Under the pieces are notes generated by a model. That model worked only from the letters and a program-made list of their open reading frames with translations. It did not search any database and was not told where the DNA came from. A program made the translations under genes and the position numbers. Shown here one piece after another: positions 10,002 through 22,776 of a stretch of 64,000 nucleotides of DNA; within the stretch, counting starts at the first letter, position 1, and every line of letters begins with the position of its first letter. Source of the stretch: Simmondsia chinensis (Eukaryota; Streptophyta; Magnoliopsida; Caryophyllales; Simmondsiaceae); assembly GCA_018398585.1 (NCBI GenBank), contig JAGTTD010000013.1, positions 6,668,492 through 6,732,491 on the forward strand, read 5' to 3'.

Positions 10002-12855
10002 TCATGTATTTTTTTCAAATAGTTTTGGAATATTGTTGATGATTATTTTTATGGGGCTGTTTTTACTTTCTTTGAGTCAGGCATTTTATTAGACACTCTG
10101 AGCTGAACCAATATTGTGTTAATTCCAGAAGTCGAAAACCTTGAGTTCATGTCCTAGTTGAGGCCTATTAGTCTGTGTAATTTTGTTTAAAGGATTATCT
10201 CTAAAGTCATAACTAATAGGCTTAAACCCCTCTTACCTCATATTATATCCCTTTGTCAAGGTGCTTTTGTTGCGGGTAGATGTATCCAGGATAACATTTT
10301 TATCGCACATGAGGTATTCCATGCTTTGAAGCACAAAAAGAAAGGGAGGAAAGCTTTCATAGCTATCAAAATGGATCTATCTAAGGCGTATGGTCAAGTT
10401 AATTGGGACAGCCTAGAGGGTATGTTGGTTAATTTTGGATTTGATTCCTCTTTCATTATGTGGATTATGGAGTATGTTAGATCAGTGTCTGTGAGTCTGG
10501 TTGTTCATGGGAAAAGATTGAGCTCCTTTCATATATCCAGGAGGCTTAGGCAAGGGGGTCCTCTCTCTGCTTATCTTTTTATTCTGATTATGGAGATGCT
10601 TTCTAGGCTCCTTGACAAATCGGTTTGAGGAGGGTAGTTGGCATTCGTTTGTTATCTCGCCTTATGCTCCCCCCTGTCCCATTTACTTTTTGCTGATGAT
10701 TGCTTATTATTTTATGAGGCAAACATTGAGGTCATTAGGGCGGTAAAGCGTGTTATTCATTTATTTGGTGGGGCGTTGGATCAGAGTGTTAACTTTGAGA
10801 AATCGTCAGTTTTCTTCTCCTCCAACATTCCCCATGACTTTCGCTGTGCATGTCTAACTGAGTTGGGGATGTCTCCTCTTCAATTTGATGACTGATATTT
10901 GAGGATTCATGTGTTATGCGGTCGTGATAAAAATCGTATGCTTAGGTATTTGATTGACCGAATTCGAAAGAAGGTGCAGGGTTGGAAATCCTCTCTCTTG
11001 TCTCATGTGGGCCGTGAAGTTCTTATTAAATCTGTTTTATTGGCTATCCCACAATATGATTTTCCATTGATGTAAAATCCCAAAGTCTCTTGGTTGTAAA
11101 ATTAATGGATTAATTGCTAGTTTTGATGGAGGGGTAAAATTGAAAATGATAAGCATATTCATTGGGTTGGATGGAAGAAATTGGCTAGGTCTAAGGGTTT
11201 GGGAGGGTTAGGTTTTCGTGATTTTGAAGGGATGAATTTGGCTATGTTAGCTAACCAAGCATGGGAAATTATTCGTGACCCTAATGCACTGTGGGTTCGT
11301 GTTCTTAGAGGCCTTTATTTTCCTGATGGGGATTTTTTAGGAGCCCGAGTCAGGTCTAAACTGTCCTAGTTTTGGAAATGTCTTGTTGAAAGTCGTGACT
11401 TCCTTAAAATAGGGTTGAAATGGAACATTAATAATGGTAGACGAGTTGATGTGTGGAAGGATGAGTGGATGCCGGATGGCCTTGTTGTTGCACCACGATC
11501 TAGACCGCAGGGTTTTGTTGGCATGAGAGTGTCTGATCATATCAATCCAGTTCCTCGTTCTTGGAAGTTGACAACCATCCGCAGTCTCTTTCCATCAGAT
11601 GCGGCAAATGCTATTTGATGTATCCCTATTTTAGACCCTAGGATTGATGACAGGTTAATTTGGAAATTTGATTCCATAGGTAATTACAGTGTTAAACACG
11701 GCTATGCCTTTCGGTGCTACTCGAACCCTGACGCTAATCGTAGTTTACATGCTTCCCCGTCGACTTCTCCTAGGAGGAAATGTCTTTCTCGTATTTTGAA
11801 CGCTCTGGTTCTCTCTCGGCTTCGGATTTTCATGTGGCATCGTTTGGTTGATGGTCTCCTGTCTAATGTTAATATTGCTAAGAGAGTCTCTAATGCCTCT
11901 TCTTTTTGTCCTCGGTGTAAATCTGAGTTGGAGTCTTCTGATCATATCATTTTTTTTTATGCCCGTTTGGTTTGAATATGATGTTGGGTATAAACCGAAT
12001 CCTGTTGGTTTTCGGGGTTTTCCGTGGTGATGGGAGAATATTGCTTTCTTCTTCTTTAATGACTAGACTATTTTAGTAACAATCATTTTTATTCGTTGGT
12101 GGATTTGGAAATCTTGTTGCAGGCTTATTTTTTGTTGTCTCGTTGATGATTCGAAATGGGTTTCGGGCCATGCTGCTTTTGAGTCTTAGGAAGCATTTCT
12201 TGCTCATTCTCCCGCTCCGATTGTGGTCCCTGTTGATTGGGCTTGGGCTTGGGTTCGCCCACCTCTTAATTGGGTCAAAATCAACAACAATGCTAGCTGG
12301 ATTTCGTCTTCTTCTACTGCAGCCATTACCTGTTTTGCTCGGGATGTAAATGTTGAGGTTGTTTCTAGATAGTGCAACACCAATGCTAGCTAGATTTCGT
12401 CTTCTTCTACTGCAGCCATTACCTGTTTTGCTCGGGATGTAAATGTTGAGGTTGTTTCTAGATAGTGCGGCTCTGGTTTTGTTGGTGCGGCTCGTGTGGC
12501 TAAATGTTTGGCTTTACAGGCAGCTTGATTGATGGCTTCTCAGAATGGGTTTCACAATGTGATTTTTGAATCTGACTGTCTTGAAGTGGTCCATGTATTT
12601 CGTAATAACTTTTGCCCCTCGTCGGATATAGTGGCTATTGTTAAGGATATTAGGCTTTTGTTACCTTTGTTTTATTGTGTTCTTTTTTTTTTTTTTCTTG
12701 GTATTCTAGATTAGCCAATTGGGCAGCCCATGTAGTGGCACAGTTTCATAGTTTGGAAGTTTGTTCCATGATTGAGTGGATTCCCCCCACCCTCCATTTT
12801 ATCTTCCCTTGTTCATGATCATTTTCAATAGAGCACCTTTGGGCTTTTTGGACCC
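10002..12855 (+). pseudogene. LINE ORF2, reverse transcriptase, zf-RVT and RNase H parts
   Basis: Continuation of ORF2 after the Copia insertion. Recognisable segments are RPISLCN (about 10160), SLCQGAFVAGRCIQDN, KMDLSKAYGQVNWDSL, RLRQGGPLSAYLF, and the catalytic FADD at about 10689-10700. They are followed by the thumb region, a zf-RVT segment (KCLSRILNALVLSRLRIFMWH) near 11770-11835, and an RNase H-like C-terminus (VIFESDCLEVVHVF) near 12555-12600. Many stops and frameshifts are present. An in-frame 93-bp tandem duplication lies at 12282-12467. Confidence 0.85.
12282..12467 (+). repeat. 93-bp tandem duplication inside LINE RNase H region
   Basis: Units 12282-12374 and 12375-12467 differ at only about three positions. 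The period is 31 codons, so the frame is kept across the junction. Confidence 0.85.
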
Positions 12856-12879
12856 AAAAAAAAAAAAAAAAAAAAAAGA

Positions 12880-13460
12880 GAACGAAAGATTACAAAATAA
12901 AACACAAACAAAACAAGAACACCAAACATAACTTGGTTCGAACCCTGAAAATATGACTCTATTCTATGGCTCCCTATTTCTCGAGATATCTATTCACTAT
13001 TACGATTATGTTACAAATTAATACACAAAAAAGGCTTCGAACACAGAAACCATACAAAGATCTACAGAATGTAACGAATCCTCACACCATAACCATAACC
13101 TATGCTCAAGACTAGATACGTGGCTAGGATTAGGGTTATAAAGAGCACCAGGAGAGGATGAGTGGGAAAATCAAAGAGAAAAAAGAACAACGAACACTGC
13201 TGCTTTCTCTCTCTTAATTTTCTCTTTCCACCTCGATGCGCACCTCACCCCGTAGCTACAACACAACTTTGGATAAGCACTTCATTGAAAGGTCTAGAAT
13301 CACCCAAACAAACACAACCTAGGCTGTCACTAGACCGATACGTGTCCCAAGGTAACAAAACGGATGAACAACGCGTGTCGACCCCATTAAACATGTTAGG
13401 AATTTGAAGCGATGCGGGTAGATCGGATAGGGATATGGGCAGATAAATATGTTCAACAGT
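12880..13460 (-). repeat. Probable old LTR fragment next to the LINE tail
   Basis: On the minus strand the end near 12880-12940 reads like the U5 end of a plant LTR (TTGGTGTTCTTGTTTTGTTTG), with a TATA-like TTTATAACCC near 13140. No second copy, primer site or coding frame was found in the window, so this is tentative. The short open frames here have no recognisable content. Confidence 0.3.
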
Positions 13461-13607
13461 TAGGGACATATGTTCACAAAAACCTTATGGTTTTTTCTGA
13501 TATATTTGATCCCTCATCTTTTTTCTTTTTATTTAGTTTTGTTCACTAGATGACTAACCAATTTTGTTATAAAATAAAAGATTTGTTGAAAACTAGTGTA
13601 TCACTTG

Positions 13608-13608
<1 letters not shown>

Positions 13609-13664
<56 letters not shown>
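13609..13664. repeat. (TA)n(TG)n microsatellite
   Basis: A run of TA followed by about 20 TG repeats. Confidence 0.95.
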
Positions 13665-13666
<2 letters not shown>

Positions 13667-14285
13667 AGCCTTTTTCATTTCTAGCATTTAAGGCAGTTAA
13701 GACAAGCTTTACTCTACCCTTCGCTCTTCTCTTTGTGACCGGTCCTTGGCCTTGACTAGCATCTATTGATGGTACTTTTAGTATTGCTCTTTAATATATT
13801 GGATAGGCTCTTCATTTTACCTTTTATACTATAAATAGGGTTCTTTGTCAGTAATATAGATCATCCAAAGTTTTAAATATCCACGTGTTATTATTTTAGA
13901 GACTATTTCAAATAAAAAAGATGAAAGAATAATTTGAACAAACTCATCATTATTTGGGCTTTTTTTTTGAAAAAAAGACTGATCAATATCAACAAAGAAA
14001 ATATGCATGGGGAGGAATCAAAATTAAATCCATCTTCACTAAAATTGGGCTACCAACTTGTTAAAGACTCTATATGTGAGTTTAATTGAATATCCCATAA
14101 TAGAGTTACAAAAGAGAAGAGACCAATATATAAGTTTAGTGGGTTACTATAACTAATATCAATTAATTTTAATATAGAACTTCACTCGATTTATATGTGA
14201 ATTTCATTATGCCAACTCTGTGGATCAGGCGATCAAATTTAACAAGGCCGCACCAAAACGAACACTTCATAATCGAATTCTTTGG
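13665..14285. other. Gene-free AT-rich stretch
   Basis: No coding frame, terminal repeat or RNA gene is recognisable. The sequence CCAACTTGTTAAAGACTC near 14050 resembles LTR leader DNA, but nothing pairs with it. The heptamer ATTCTTT at 14277-14283 is repeated after the Copia 3' LTR at 22776 and may be its target site. Confidence 0.5.
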
Positions 14286-14521
14286 TGTAAATATTAGGTA
14301 TTTTTTGGGTACAATTTTAGGTTCGAGTTTGGATATTATTGAATATCCTAAAAAATTAGAAATTATGTAAAATATATTTGTGTCCATATATACATATATG
14401 CATATAATATATGTATATATACTCATTTACTTTGCGGTTAAGAAAAAAAAATAACCGCCTCATATATGCTATATATACATGTGATCAGAGAAGAGGAAAA
14501 AGTAGAAATTGCGCATAAAAT

Positions 14522-17500
14522 TAGTGGTGGCCAACGGGCCGGGTCTGCCCGAAAACCTGCTCGGCCCGGCCCGGCCCAAAAGAGCCAACGGCTCTTTTTT
14601 TACAAAATATATATATATATATATATATATATTTTTATAAATACTTAAACCTCCCCAACTCATTTTCTCACAAAATCTTCAATTCTCTCTTCTCTCTCTA
14701 TACATTCATCATCTCCCATCTTCTCTAATTTGCTAATTGCAAAATTATGCTCTAAAGTTCGAAGTTCGTAAAGTATTTGGCTGAAGTATGAATTTTATTG
14801 TTATCTCGTTTCGGTAATTTTAGTATCGTAATTTTTTTTGATTCGCATTTTTAGTTACTTAATTTGCATTACTACTTGCATTTTATAAATAATAATCATT
14901 TATACTAATATGACACACAACTCTTCATCATCTGGAGCCGGTCGTGCTAGTTCTAGCTCTTCTCGGCCACCCAGAATCCCAAAAAGGACTAGAATTGTCT
15001 TACTTGATACTGAACAACGAGCTTTTATACAACCAGACCCAACATCCCAATACCCTGATGATAGCATAGATTATAACTTTTCACAACCACAAGATTATCA
15101 CGAGTCAGGTAGTGGTGGGGTTGGAGACTCACAAACCAATGAGGAACCCACCCCCACCACAGATGTCCAGCCTGAAACTAGTACCTTGACTAGTAGGTGT
15201 ACAACTAGTGGGATATGGAAGCACTTTACCCTTAATAAGACAACTAATAAAGCAACCTGTAAATTATGTGACCCACCTAAGAATTTTAGCCATCGACCCG
15301 GCAGTGGAATGGGCACACTAAATAGACATATACTTAGGTGCCACCCCGAGCAATTCTCGGAAAAGAGCCAACAACGTTTAGTACAGCAAGTGACCGGTGC
15401 ACTTGCTAATTTTAGGTTCTCTCAGGAGAGCAACCGTAGGGGCCTAGCTAAATATATAATTTTGAGTGAAAGGCCTTTTAGTACCGGCGAAAACCCACAT
15501 TTCGTCGACTACCTCCAACGAAATGTGAACCTCGCAATTGTGAGGATTCCTCGGAACACCGTAAAGCGGGATGCTTTTACGTTGTACCACAATCTTAAAA
15601 TTGGGATACATACACTTTTTGCTACGAACACGAGCATGTTCTCGTTGACGTCGGACGTATGGACGTCCAAACCCGGCCAAACTTATATGTGCATAACGGC
15701 ACACTGGACCGATGAATCCTTCATCATCCAGAAGAGAATAATTCATTTTGGGCTTTTAGATTGCCCCCATACTGCCGAGGTAATTACGGGTACGATTATG
15801 TCGGCAGTCCGCGATTGGGGCATAGAACAACGTATCTTCAATATTACGTTTGACAATGCTTCCTATAACACGGCATCCGTAGCACATTTAATTAGGAAAA
15901 TGAGACCCATGTTAGGTGGGAAGTGTTTTCATATTCGTTGCATCTGTCACATTTTGCATTTAATGGTAATGGATGGTTTAGATCTTATAGACGCATCCCT
16001 TGCCACCTTAAGATCTGTAATAATATCAATTAAAGCATCCGTCGCTAGGAAAAAAAGATTTAAAAATGTATGTAGGTTGCATAACATAGAATATAAACAA
16101 TTTAAATTAGACTCCAAGACTAGGTGGTTGTCTACGGTAGTAATGTTAGAGCGCATTCTACCATACAAAGACGCTCTGATAGAATTCGCCCAGGAAAATC
16201 GTGTAGAATGGCGCGATTATAACCTGGACGGTATACATTGGGAGACAATAGATGAAATTTGTAAATTTTTTAGCATGTTTAAAGACGCGACAATATTTTT
16301 TTCAGGTTGCTACTATCCGACCATGCCTCAAGCAATATCAATATTGCTTGATATTGTAAATTGGATGGTGGGCAATCAATCCAACCCCATTTGGTTCGGA
16401 TCGATTGTGGCAATGAAAGAAAAGCTTGCCAAATATTTTTCTGAACTACCTCTTACTTACTGCTTTGCAACTATTTTAGACCCTCGTTGTAAACGCTCAG
16501 GTTTCAACTTGTTTTGCCTACATTTTTTCACGTATTTGAATCCTTCTCTTAATATCGACACTTTTATTACCGATGTCGATAACGACTTGCATAGTTTATT
16601 TTCTCAATATTCCCGTCAATTAGCGTCCAATAATCCTAGTACTATTGCAGTAGGATCTTCCACATCTAGTGGAAGTAGTTCACACACGTCATATTCGTAG
16701 AAATTGTTGGAGCAATTTACGCCCACAGCAGCCCCCACATCATGTGACGAGTTAGATTATTATTTGCGGACACCGATGGTCCATATTTTCGGGCCGCCGG
16801 CCAACCCGAATTTTGATTTGTTACAATGGTGGAACACAAACCAAACCCAGTATCCCGTGCTTTCCACCATGGCACGTGATATACTAAGTTGTCCGGTGTC
16901 TTCAGTAGCATCGGAGTGTGCTTTCAATCTTGGTGGCAGGTTGTTTGGAACGAAGAGGGCGAAGCTATCGCCGTCGAGCTTGGAGATGTCCGTGCTTGAA
17001 GGATTGGCTGCTAGCTGAGGCAAGAGATCAACAGAGAATGAAGATGGATTCATCGAGCGATGAAGAAGACGACCGCACAACTGATACGTCAAATGATGGC
17101 GTAGAAACCCCCCGATATGACTGATATCAAGATTCAAGACTTTTGTATGTTAATTATTTACTTTCAAATATTTACGTCAAAAGATGACCGCACACTCCAT
17201 ATGTCAAACTTTATATTTTTTGATAAATAAATTTGTATTTTTAAATATTAGGCCCCAACTTTGTATTTGTATTTGATACGTTATTTATTTACTGATATTT
17301 TTTTGATAATTACTTGTTGTATATTGTATTTTATTTATTATATATATTTAGTATTATTTTTTTTGAACATGTATACTTGGAAAGAAATATATTTGTATCT
17401 CATATTATTTATCAATGAATTACAATAATTTTAGTACAAAACGACTACGTATTTTTTAATTTTTTTTTAATTTAGTTAAAAAGGCCGGGCCCGGCCCGGC

Positions 17501-17557
17501 CCGCACTGTAGCGGGCCCAGGCCCAGCCCGGCCCGACCCGGCCCACGGCCACTACTA
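14522..17557 (+). mobile_element. hAT-superfamily DNA transposon
   Basis: A perfect 8-bp target duplication CATAAAAT flanks it (14514-14521 and 17558-17565). The ends are imperfect inverted repeats: TAGTGGTGGCC at the left, and TAGTAGTGGCC read inward from the right. Both subterminal regions are packed with GGCCCGGC-type repeats (14535-14579 and 17481-17548), probably transposase-binding sites. Length 3036 bp with one transposase gene between. The transposase is broken, so it is non-autonomous now. Confidence 0.95.
14910..17124 (+). pseudogene. hAT (Ac-type) transposase, one stop and one frameshift
   Basis: The frame opens at the ATG at 14910 and runs 596 codons to a TAG at 16698-16700. It then continues in the same frame to a frameshift near 16985-16995, after which the natural acidic C-terminus (DSSSDEEDD) continues to 17124. 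Domains: Ser-rich N-terminus; BED zinc finger (WKHFTLNKTTNKATCKLC ... HILRCH, about residues 100-150); RNase H-like core (SLTSDVWTS, FDNASYNTASV, CHILHLMV); linker region (FATILDPRCK); and the hAT dimerisation motif (ILSCPVSSVASECAFNLGGR) near 16880-16940. Only two lesions separate it from a full frame, so it decayed recently. A cut-and-paste enzyme of the nucleus when intact. Confidence 0.93.
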
Positions 17558-17742
17558 CATAAAATGATAGAATGAGAATGAGATTGAGAAAGAGTTTGAG
17601 AATATAATAATATAATATTGAGAGAATTATTGTACGATTCTTTAGTTCTTATACAAAATACTTGCTATTTTTTTCGAGTATATATGGGTCTGTCTTTTTA
17701 TTCTTTTCCTATAGAATACGATATTTCTATAGTTTTACAACA

Positions 17743-19917
17743 CGTTATCAGCACGAGTCTCTAGCCATCTGATTATTCTATACTCGAAGTAAGGTTTTCT
17801 TCCGTAATCTGTATGATTTATAATTTTACTAATCTTGAGTTTACTGCTCTTGATGTTACTGGCAAAATTTATTTACCTTAGATCCTTAATGTTGAGATAC
17901 ACCCTAATGCTGTGAATCTCGGACAATTAAAAAGGGTAAATAAAGCATCCTAGCAGGATCGCGCTAAAGCTTTGATATTTCTCAGGCATCATATCACTGA
18001 AGGATTGAAAGCTGAGTTTATTGCTATAAAGGACCTGTATGTCCTTTGATTGAATTTAATGGAGAGGTTTGATCATCAAATGTCTATGATCCCCTCTAAA
18101 GCTCGCTATGAATGGATTCACCTGCGGCTGTAGGATTTTAAAACTGTCAGTGAGTATAACTCTCAGTGTTTAGTATTACTTCCCGGCTACAATTATGCGG
18201 TGAAAATATTACTGAGGAGGATATGTTAGAGAAAATATTCTCTACTTTTCATGTCTCGAATATGCTCCTATAGTAGCAATATCGAGAACAAGAATTTAAA
18301 AAATACTCACAGTTGATATCTGTCTCCTCGTTGCTGAACAAAGCAATGAATTGTTGATGAAAAATCATCAGACACGACTAGCTGGATTCGAACCATTCCC
18401 TGGAGTGAATGCTTCGACATATGACCAGCAGGGATATGGTCAAGGTTGTAAACGTGGACGTGGTCAGGGTCGTGGACGAGGTTATAGTCGCGGTCATAAT
18501 AACTGACATTATGGTACCCTGAATGGACCAAAATTTAAAAAGTCCACTAATGACGAGGAGATGAAGGAAAGAGAAACTTTAGTTTCTCGTATTTTCTATT
18601 TTGCATATTCATTGCTGGTTAAACCGCCTACTTTTTATTACTCGTTCATTGTTTATGTGGTCGGCTATACGGCCTACATATTATTAGTCATTCATATGGT
18701 CGGCTATGCTGCCTACTTATTATCAGTTATTCATATAGTTATATTTCTTAGGCAATCTATTTGATACTTTATTAAAGGCTCCAGGAGCATATATCACGTT
18801 TCCTGAAGAAAAAATAATTTTCATCAGTATGGCTATCTATTTAATTTGGAGATACCTATTGGAATAGTTGACCAGAAGTTAACAGACCCAAAAGACTTTT
18901 ATTTTATGACATGACTATTTGAGTCATCCAAGTATAAATATGGTTAAGAGAATTGTTGAAATTCTCACACCCATTAAAGAATTAGAAGATTCTTATATCG
19001 GGAGTTTCAAAATTGGTTGAGGGCTCTGGAAGAGCGCATGTTATTTTTCATGAAGGGACGAAACTAAACATAAGCGATACTCTATTTTCCAGCAGATCAC
19101 AGAGAAACTTTATCAGTTTTCAAGATATTCGCTGCAATGGTTATTATATTGAAACAATAAATAAAGGACGATAAAGAATATCTTTACATTACATCGCTTA
19201 CTTCAAGAAGAAAGAAAATAATGGAAAATTTTGTCAGCACTTTCTTCCGGGTTATATTATACTTGTATAAACCCAATTGAATCAAATACAGTGGTTAACA
19301 AGAAGTTAACTGATTGCAAAACGTTCACCTTGTGGCATGACCGTTTGGGCCATCCAGGTGTAATGATGATGAGAAAAATTATTGAAAGTTCTCACGAGCA
19401 CTCATTAAAGAACCTGAAGATTCTTCTCTTGATAAGATTTCATGTGCTGCTTGTACTGCTAAAGGCAAAAGTTATTACCATGTCATACTCAATTGAAATT
19501 GAGTTTGAGTCCCATATATCCGGAAGAATACTAAATGGGACACATGTAGTGCAATCATTTTATCACACGGACCAATTTGGTATGATACTAACAGAGGCCT
19601 CTACCCGTTGGTCCCATTAGTATGATAAACTTGTGATGTGGCCTTTATGAAACTCCTTGCATAAATGATCCGACTATGAGCTCAAGTCATGGATTGTATG
19701 ATATTACAGGATAAATTACATCCCAAGATTTTAATAATTATTGCATGGGATGAATTGCCATATAGCTCGCGTATAGATACAAAATAACCTTCTGATTAAA
19801 CGCCTGCAGTGAATTATTATACCATTATTATTGCCAACTTTTACATGGGTATATGTTATGATATATGTTGCGACACTAATTATGGATCTCCTCGGTATAA
19901 CTGGTCTCTCACAAGAT

Positions 19918-19952
<35 letters not shown>

Positions 19953-22361
19953 ATTTATGATTATATACTGTATGTCCCAATTATTCCACCTCAATGAGAT
20001 AAGATGGGTCTAAATAAGGGGATTTGGAATTTATGATAAAAAATATGGAGATATTTACTGAAAACATTTTACAGCATAGTTTGCTGATTGTCAATTTGAC
20101 AAAACAAGATTTCTAAAATTAGGGGGAGAAATACGAAAATTGGAAAATGAGAATTTATATGGAATGCGTCATCGAACCAGAAGTTCGAAGAATTGTTCAC
20201 TTGTAAATTATTACAAACTAATTTACAGATGTATTCACTTACGGAAAAAGGGTGACCAAATAATATGTCCCCACTGTATATGTTCCTGTCCAATTAATAT
20301 CTCAATCGAATGATATTCTAATATATTGAAAAATGCATCCATTACGTGCCAGAAGCGTGGTAAATATATTGGTTCTAAAGGTTTGAATCTGAGAAAGAAA
20401 AAGGAGCAATAGAAAAGATTGGTCCCCCTATTATAAATTTTTGAGGAGAAAAACTTTGTAAAGATAATAATATATGTAAATAAAAATCCCTCAAGATTAT
20501 CAGGTACCTGAAGCTACCTAAGTCTATTAAACTTATGATGATAAAGAGATCTCTATGAAATATGGGATAAGATGAAACCGAAATAAAAAATTGATCAAAT
20601 GTTTGCATAAATAGTAGCAACTGATTTGATCAAAGAAATTAAAAATCTTGAACATGAGTTCGTTCAAGAATGCCAACAAAGGAATGATTGGCTAGAACAA
20701 AATAACGCAATTCAGGCTGAATTAGCATGTGTAATTTTTGGACCTGAAGTCCAAATGCCTCAAGAATAAAACTTCTATGCTACATATGAATATTTGTGCA
20801 GAAAATAATACGGTGATGAAAAGCACAATTTGTAGCCCAAGATTTATTTTAGAAACCAGAAATTGATGGGACATACATATGAGAAATGGATGCACTTAAT
20901 CTGACGGTCTCTATATGCATCATATATGGTAATAGCTTATTTGTACGATGATATTTTATATAAAAGTCCCTGAAGGACCAAACATGCTAGAAGCATGTAG
21001 TTCAAAACTGCGATATATATCTACTGAAAGAGAGATATGTTAATATCATTGTAACCCCTGAAGAGCTAAAAAGGCTATTATGCACCTAAACTAAGAACTC
21101 GAGATTGAGGATCACGGAAAAGATTAAGTTTTGTCTTGACCTGTAGATCGAGCACTAATATGATAGAGTATTATTCTATTGGTCAACTCATACCAAGTAC
21201 GGTACTTGAGTATTTCATCATGTTGTTTAGTGCATCAATTTTGACCTCTTCCGATCCTTAATGAGGTAACGAATAAATTCTTGACCCCACCATACCTTGG
21301 TTTAAGTGACGCATTGATATAGCTGTCACACAACCAGATGTGGCCTATTTGGTCAACTTGTCACTAGTATGTGATATGTGGTCAAATGTTGATTTTGATG
21401 GATTAACCAGTATACATTATTATATTATGTTAAACTTGCAATTAATGTGTATGCAAGTGTTGATCGGCATCCGGTAAGTGACAAGAATGCTATTTTGTTA
21501 TAATTGTATTGCTATGTTTTGGCAATCTACTAACAATTACAGTTACTACCGAAACACTTGCGCTTTATGAGCAAGTAGAGAATTAGTAACATCAAAGCCC
21601 TTGATCCAAAGATCAGGGAGAGTACAACAATGAAGATAAGTATGCATTGTTCAAGTGAAAGAGAGTTCATAGAACCAGTGCACTTCAAAGAAGTTCTTAC
21701 TCTCAAGTTTCTTGAAGAAAGATGAAGTAAATGTTAGCTCAAGAACTTGGAAAAGTTATTTAAGAAAGAATCTAATACAAACTTTCAAGAAATTGGCACA
21801 AGATTGACATTTCGCCAACTCTAAGACATCCTTGATTAATGTGCGCTTCCGAAGAAGAGTTAACTACGCACTGTACTCTTTTTCCTTGGCTATGGTTTTT
21901 TTTACTGGGGTTTTTTCCTAGCAAAAGGTTTTTTAACGAGACAGTTCAAAAAGCGTATATAACTCGGACAATATACACTTTCAAGAGTGTTATGTCCCGC
22001 ACATATTATCAGAAATATGATAGAACTAAACATATTTTATCAAAGTTCTTCTTTACATACGAGCTCCTAGAGATGGGTGAAATAGATGTTCATCAAGTTT
22101 GCTCTAGTGAGAACCTGGCAGATTTATTCACGAAGGCGTTGCCAACAACTTTTGGAGTTAGTTCACAAGATCAGTATGCGTCAACTCAGAAATGCCCTCA
22201 GTTAATATGTTCACATAAGGGGGAGTTAAATATGAGCTGTACTCTTTTTCTCTTCGCTATGGTTTTTCCAACTGGGTTTTCCTGGCAAGGTTTTTAACGA
22301 GGCAGGCATTAATTTGGATACTATGTCCCGTTATAACGGAAAATATCCAAAGGAAGAGTGT
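17743..22361 (+). pseudogene. Copia gag-pol remnants, rearranged
   Basis: Gag pieces (EIHPNAVNLGQLKRVNK, about 17890-17940) are followed by GAG-pre-integrase (TLWHDRLGHPGVMMMRKI, 19329-19382) and reverse-transcriptase scraps. RNase H C-terminal motifs YDRTKHILSKFFFTYELL and ENLADLFTKALPT lie at 22018-22140. Every segment is broken. The GAG-pre-integrase stretch appears twice (about 18885-19005 and 19298-19425), and a 3' noncoding block occurs at 21870-21945 and again at 22236-22305, which points to recombination between related copies. A (TA)n run lies at 19919-19950. Confidence 0.75.
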
Positions 22362-22776
22362 TGTAAATATTAGATATTTTCGGGTACAATTTTAGGTTCG
22401 AGTTTGGATATTATTAAATATCATAGAAAATTAGAAATTATGTAAAATATATTTGTGTACATATATACATATGTGCATATAATATATGTATATATACCCG
22501 TTTACTTCGCTGTTAAGAAAAAAAATTAGCCGCCTCATATATGCTATATATACATGTGATCAGAGAAGAGGAAAAAATAGAAGATGCATATAAAATGATA
22601 GAATGAGATTGAGATTGAGAAAAAGAGTTCGAGAATATAATAATATAATATTGAGAGAATTTTTTTACGATTCTTTAGTTCTTATACAAAGTACCTGCTA
22701 TTTTTCTTCGAGTATATATAGGTCTGTCTTTTTATCCTTTTCCTATAGAGTATAATATTTGTATAGTTTTACAACA
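22362..22776 (+). repeat. 3' LTR of Copia element
   Basis: It begins TGTAAATATTAG and ends TTTTACAACA. It aligns over its full length with 14286-14521 joined to 17566-17742. It carries the uninterrupted hAT target near 22587-22596. Confidence 0.88.

Larger units (their letters stand above)
4470..12877 (+). mobile_element. LINE (non-LTR retrotransposon), interrupted by two LTR elements
   Basis: In order: ORF1 with a C-terminal CCHC knuckle, ORF2 endonuclease, a Copia-type insertion (7002-9996), reverse transcriptase with a FADD motif, zf-RVT and RNase H segments, and a 22-base poly(A) tail at 12856-12877. The 5' end of ORF1 is separated off by the Athila element on the left. Every domain is broken by stops, so the copy is dead. 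Plant L1-type LINEs have exactly this domain order. The target duplication could not be found because the 5' end is outside the window. Confidence 0.88.
14286..17742 (+). repeat. 5' LTR of Copia element, split by hAT
   Basis: The left part is 14286-14521 and the right part 17566-17742, separated by the hAT at 14522-17557 and its duplicated target. Confidence 0.88.
14286..22776 (+). mobile_element. Degraded Copia retrotransposon with a hAT inside its 5' LTR
   Basis: The 5' LTR (14286-17742) is interrupted by a hAT transposon. It is followed by a primer-like site TTATCAGCACGAG (17746 on), a heavily broken gag-pol, a purine-rich AAGGAAGAG and the 3' LTR (22362-22776). Without the hAT and its 8-bp duplication the 5' LTR is 413 bp against 415 bp for the 3' LTR, and the whole element is about 5.4 kb. 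ATTCTTT occurs at both outer edges, offset by two bases on the left. The right edge lies 84 bp past the stop codon of the NAD kinase gene. Confidence 0.85.
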
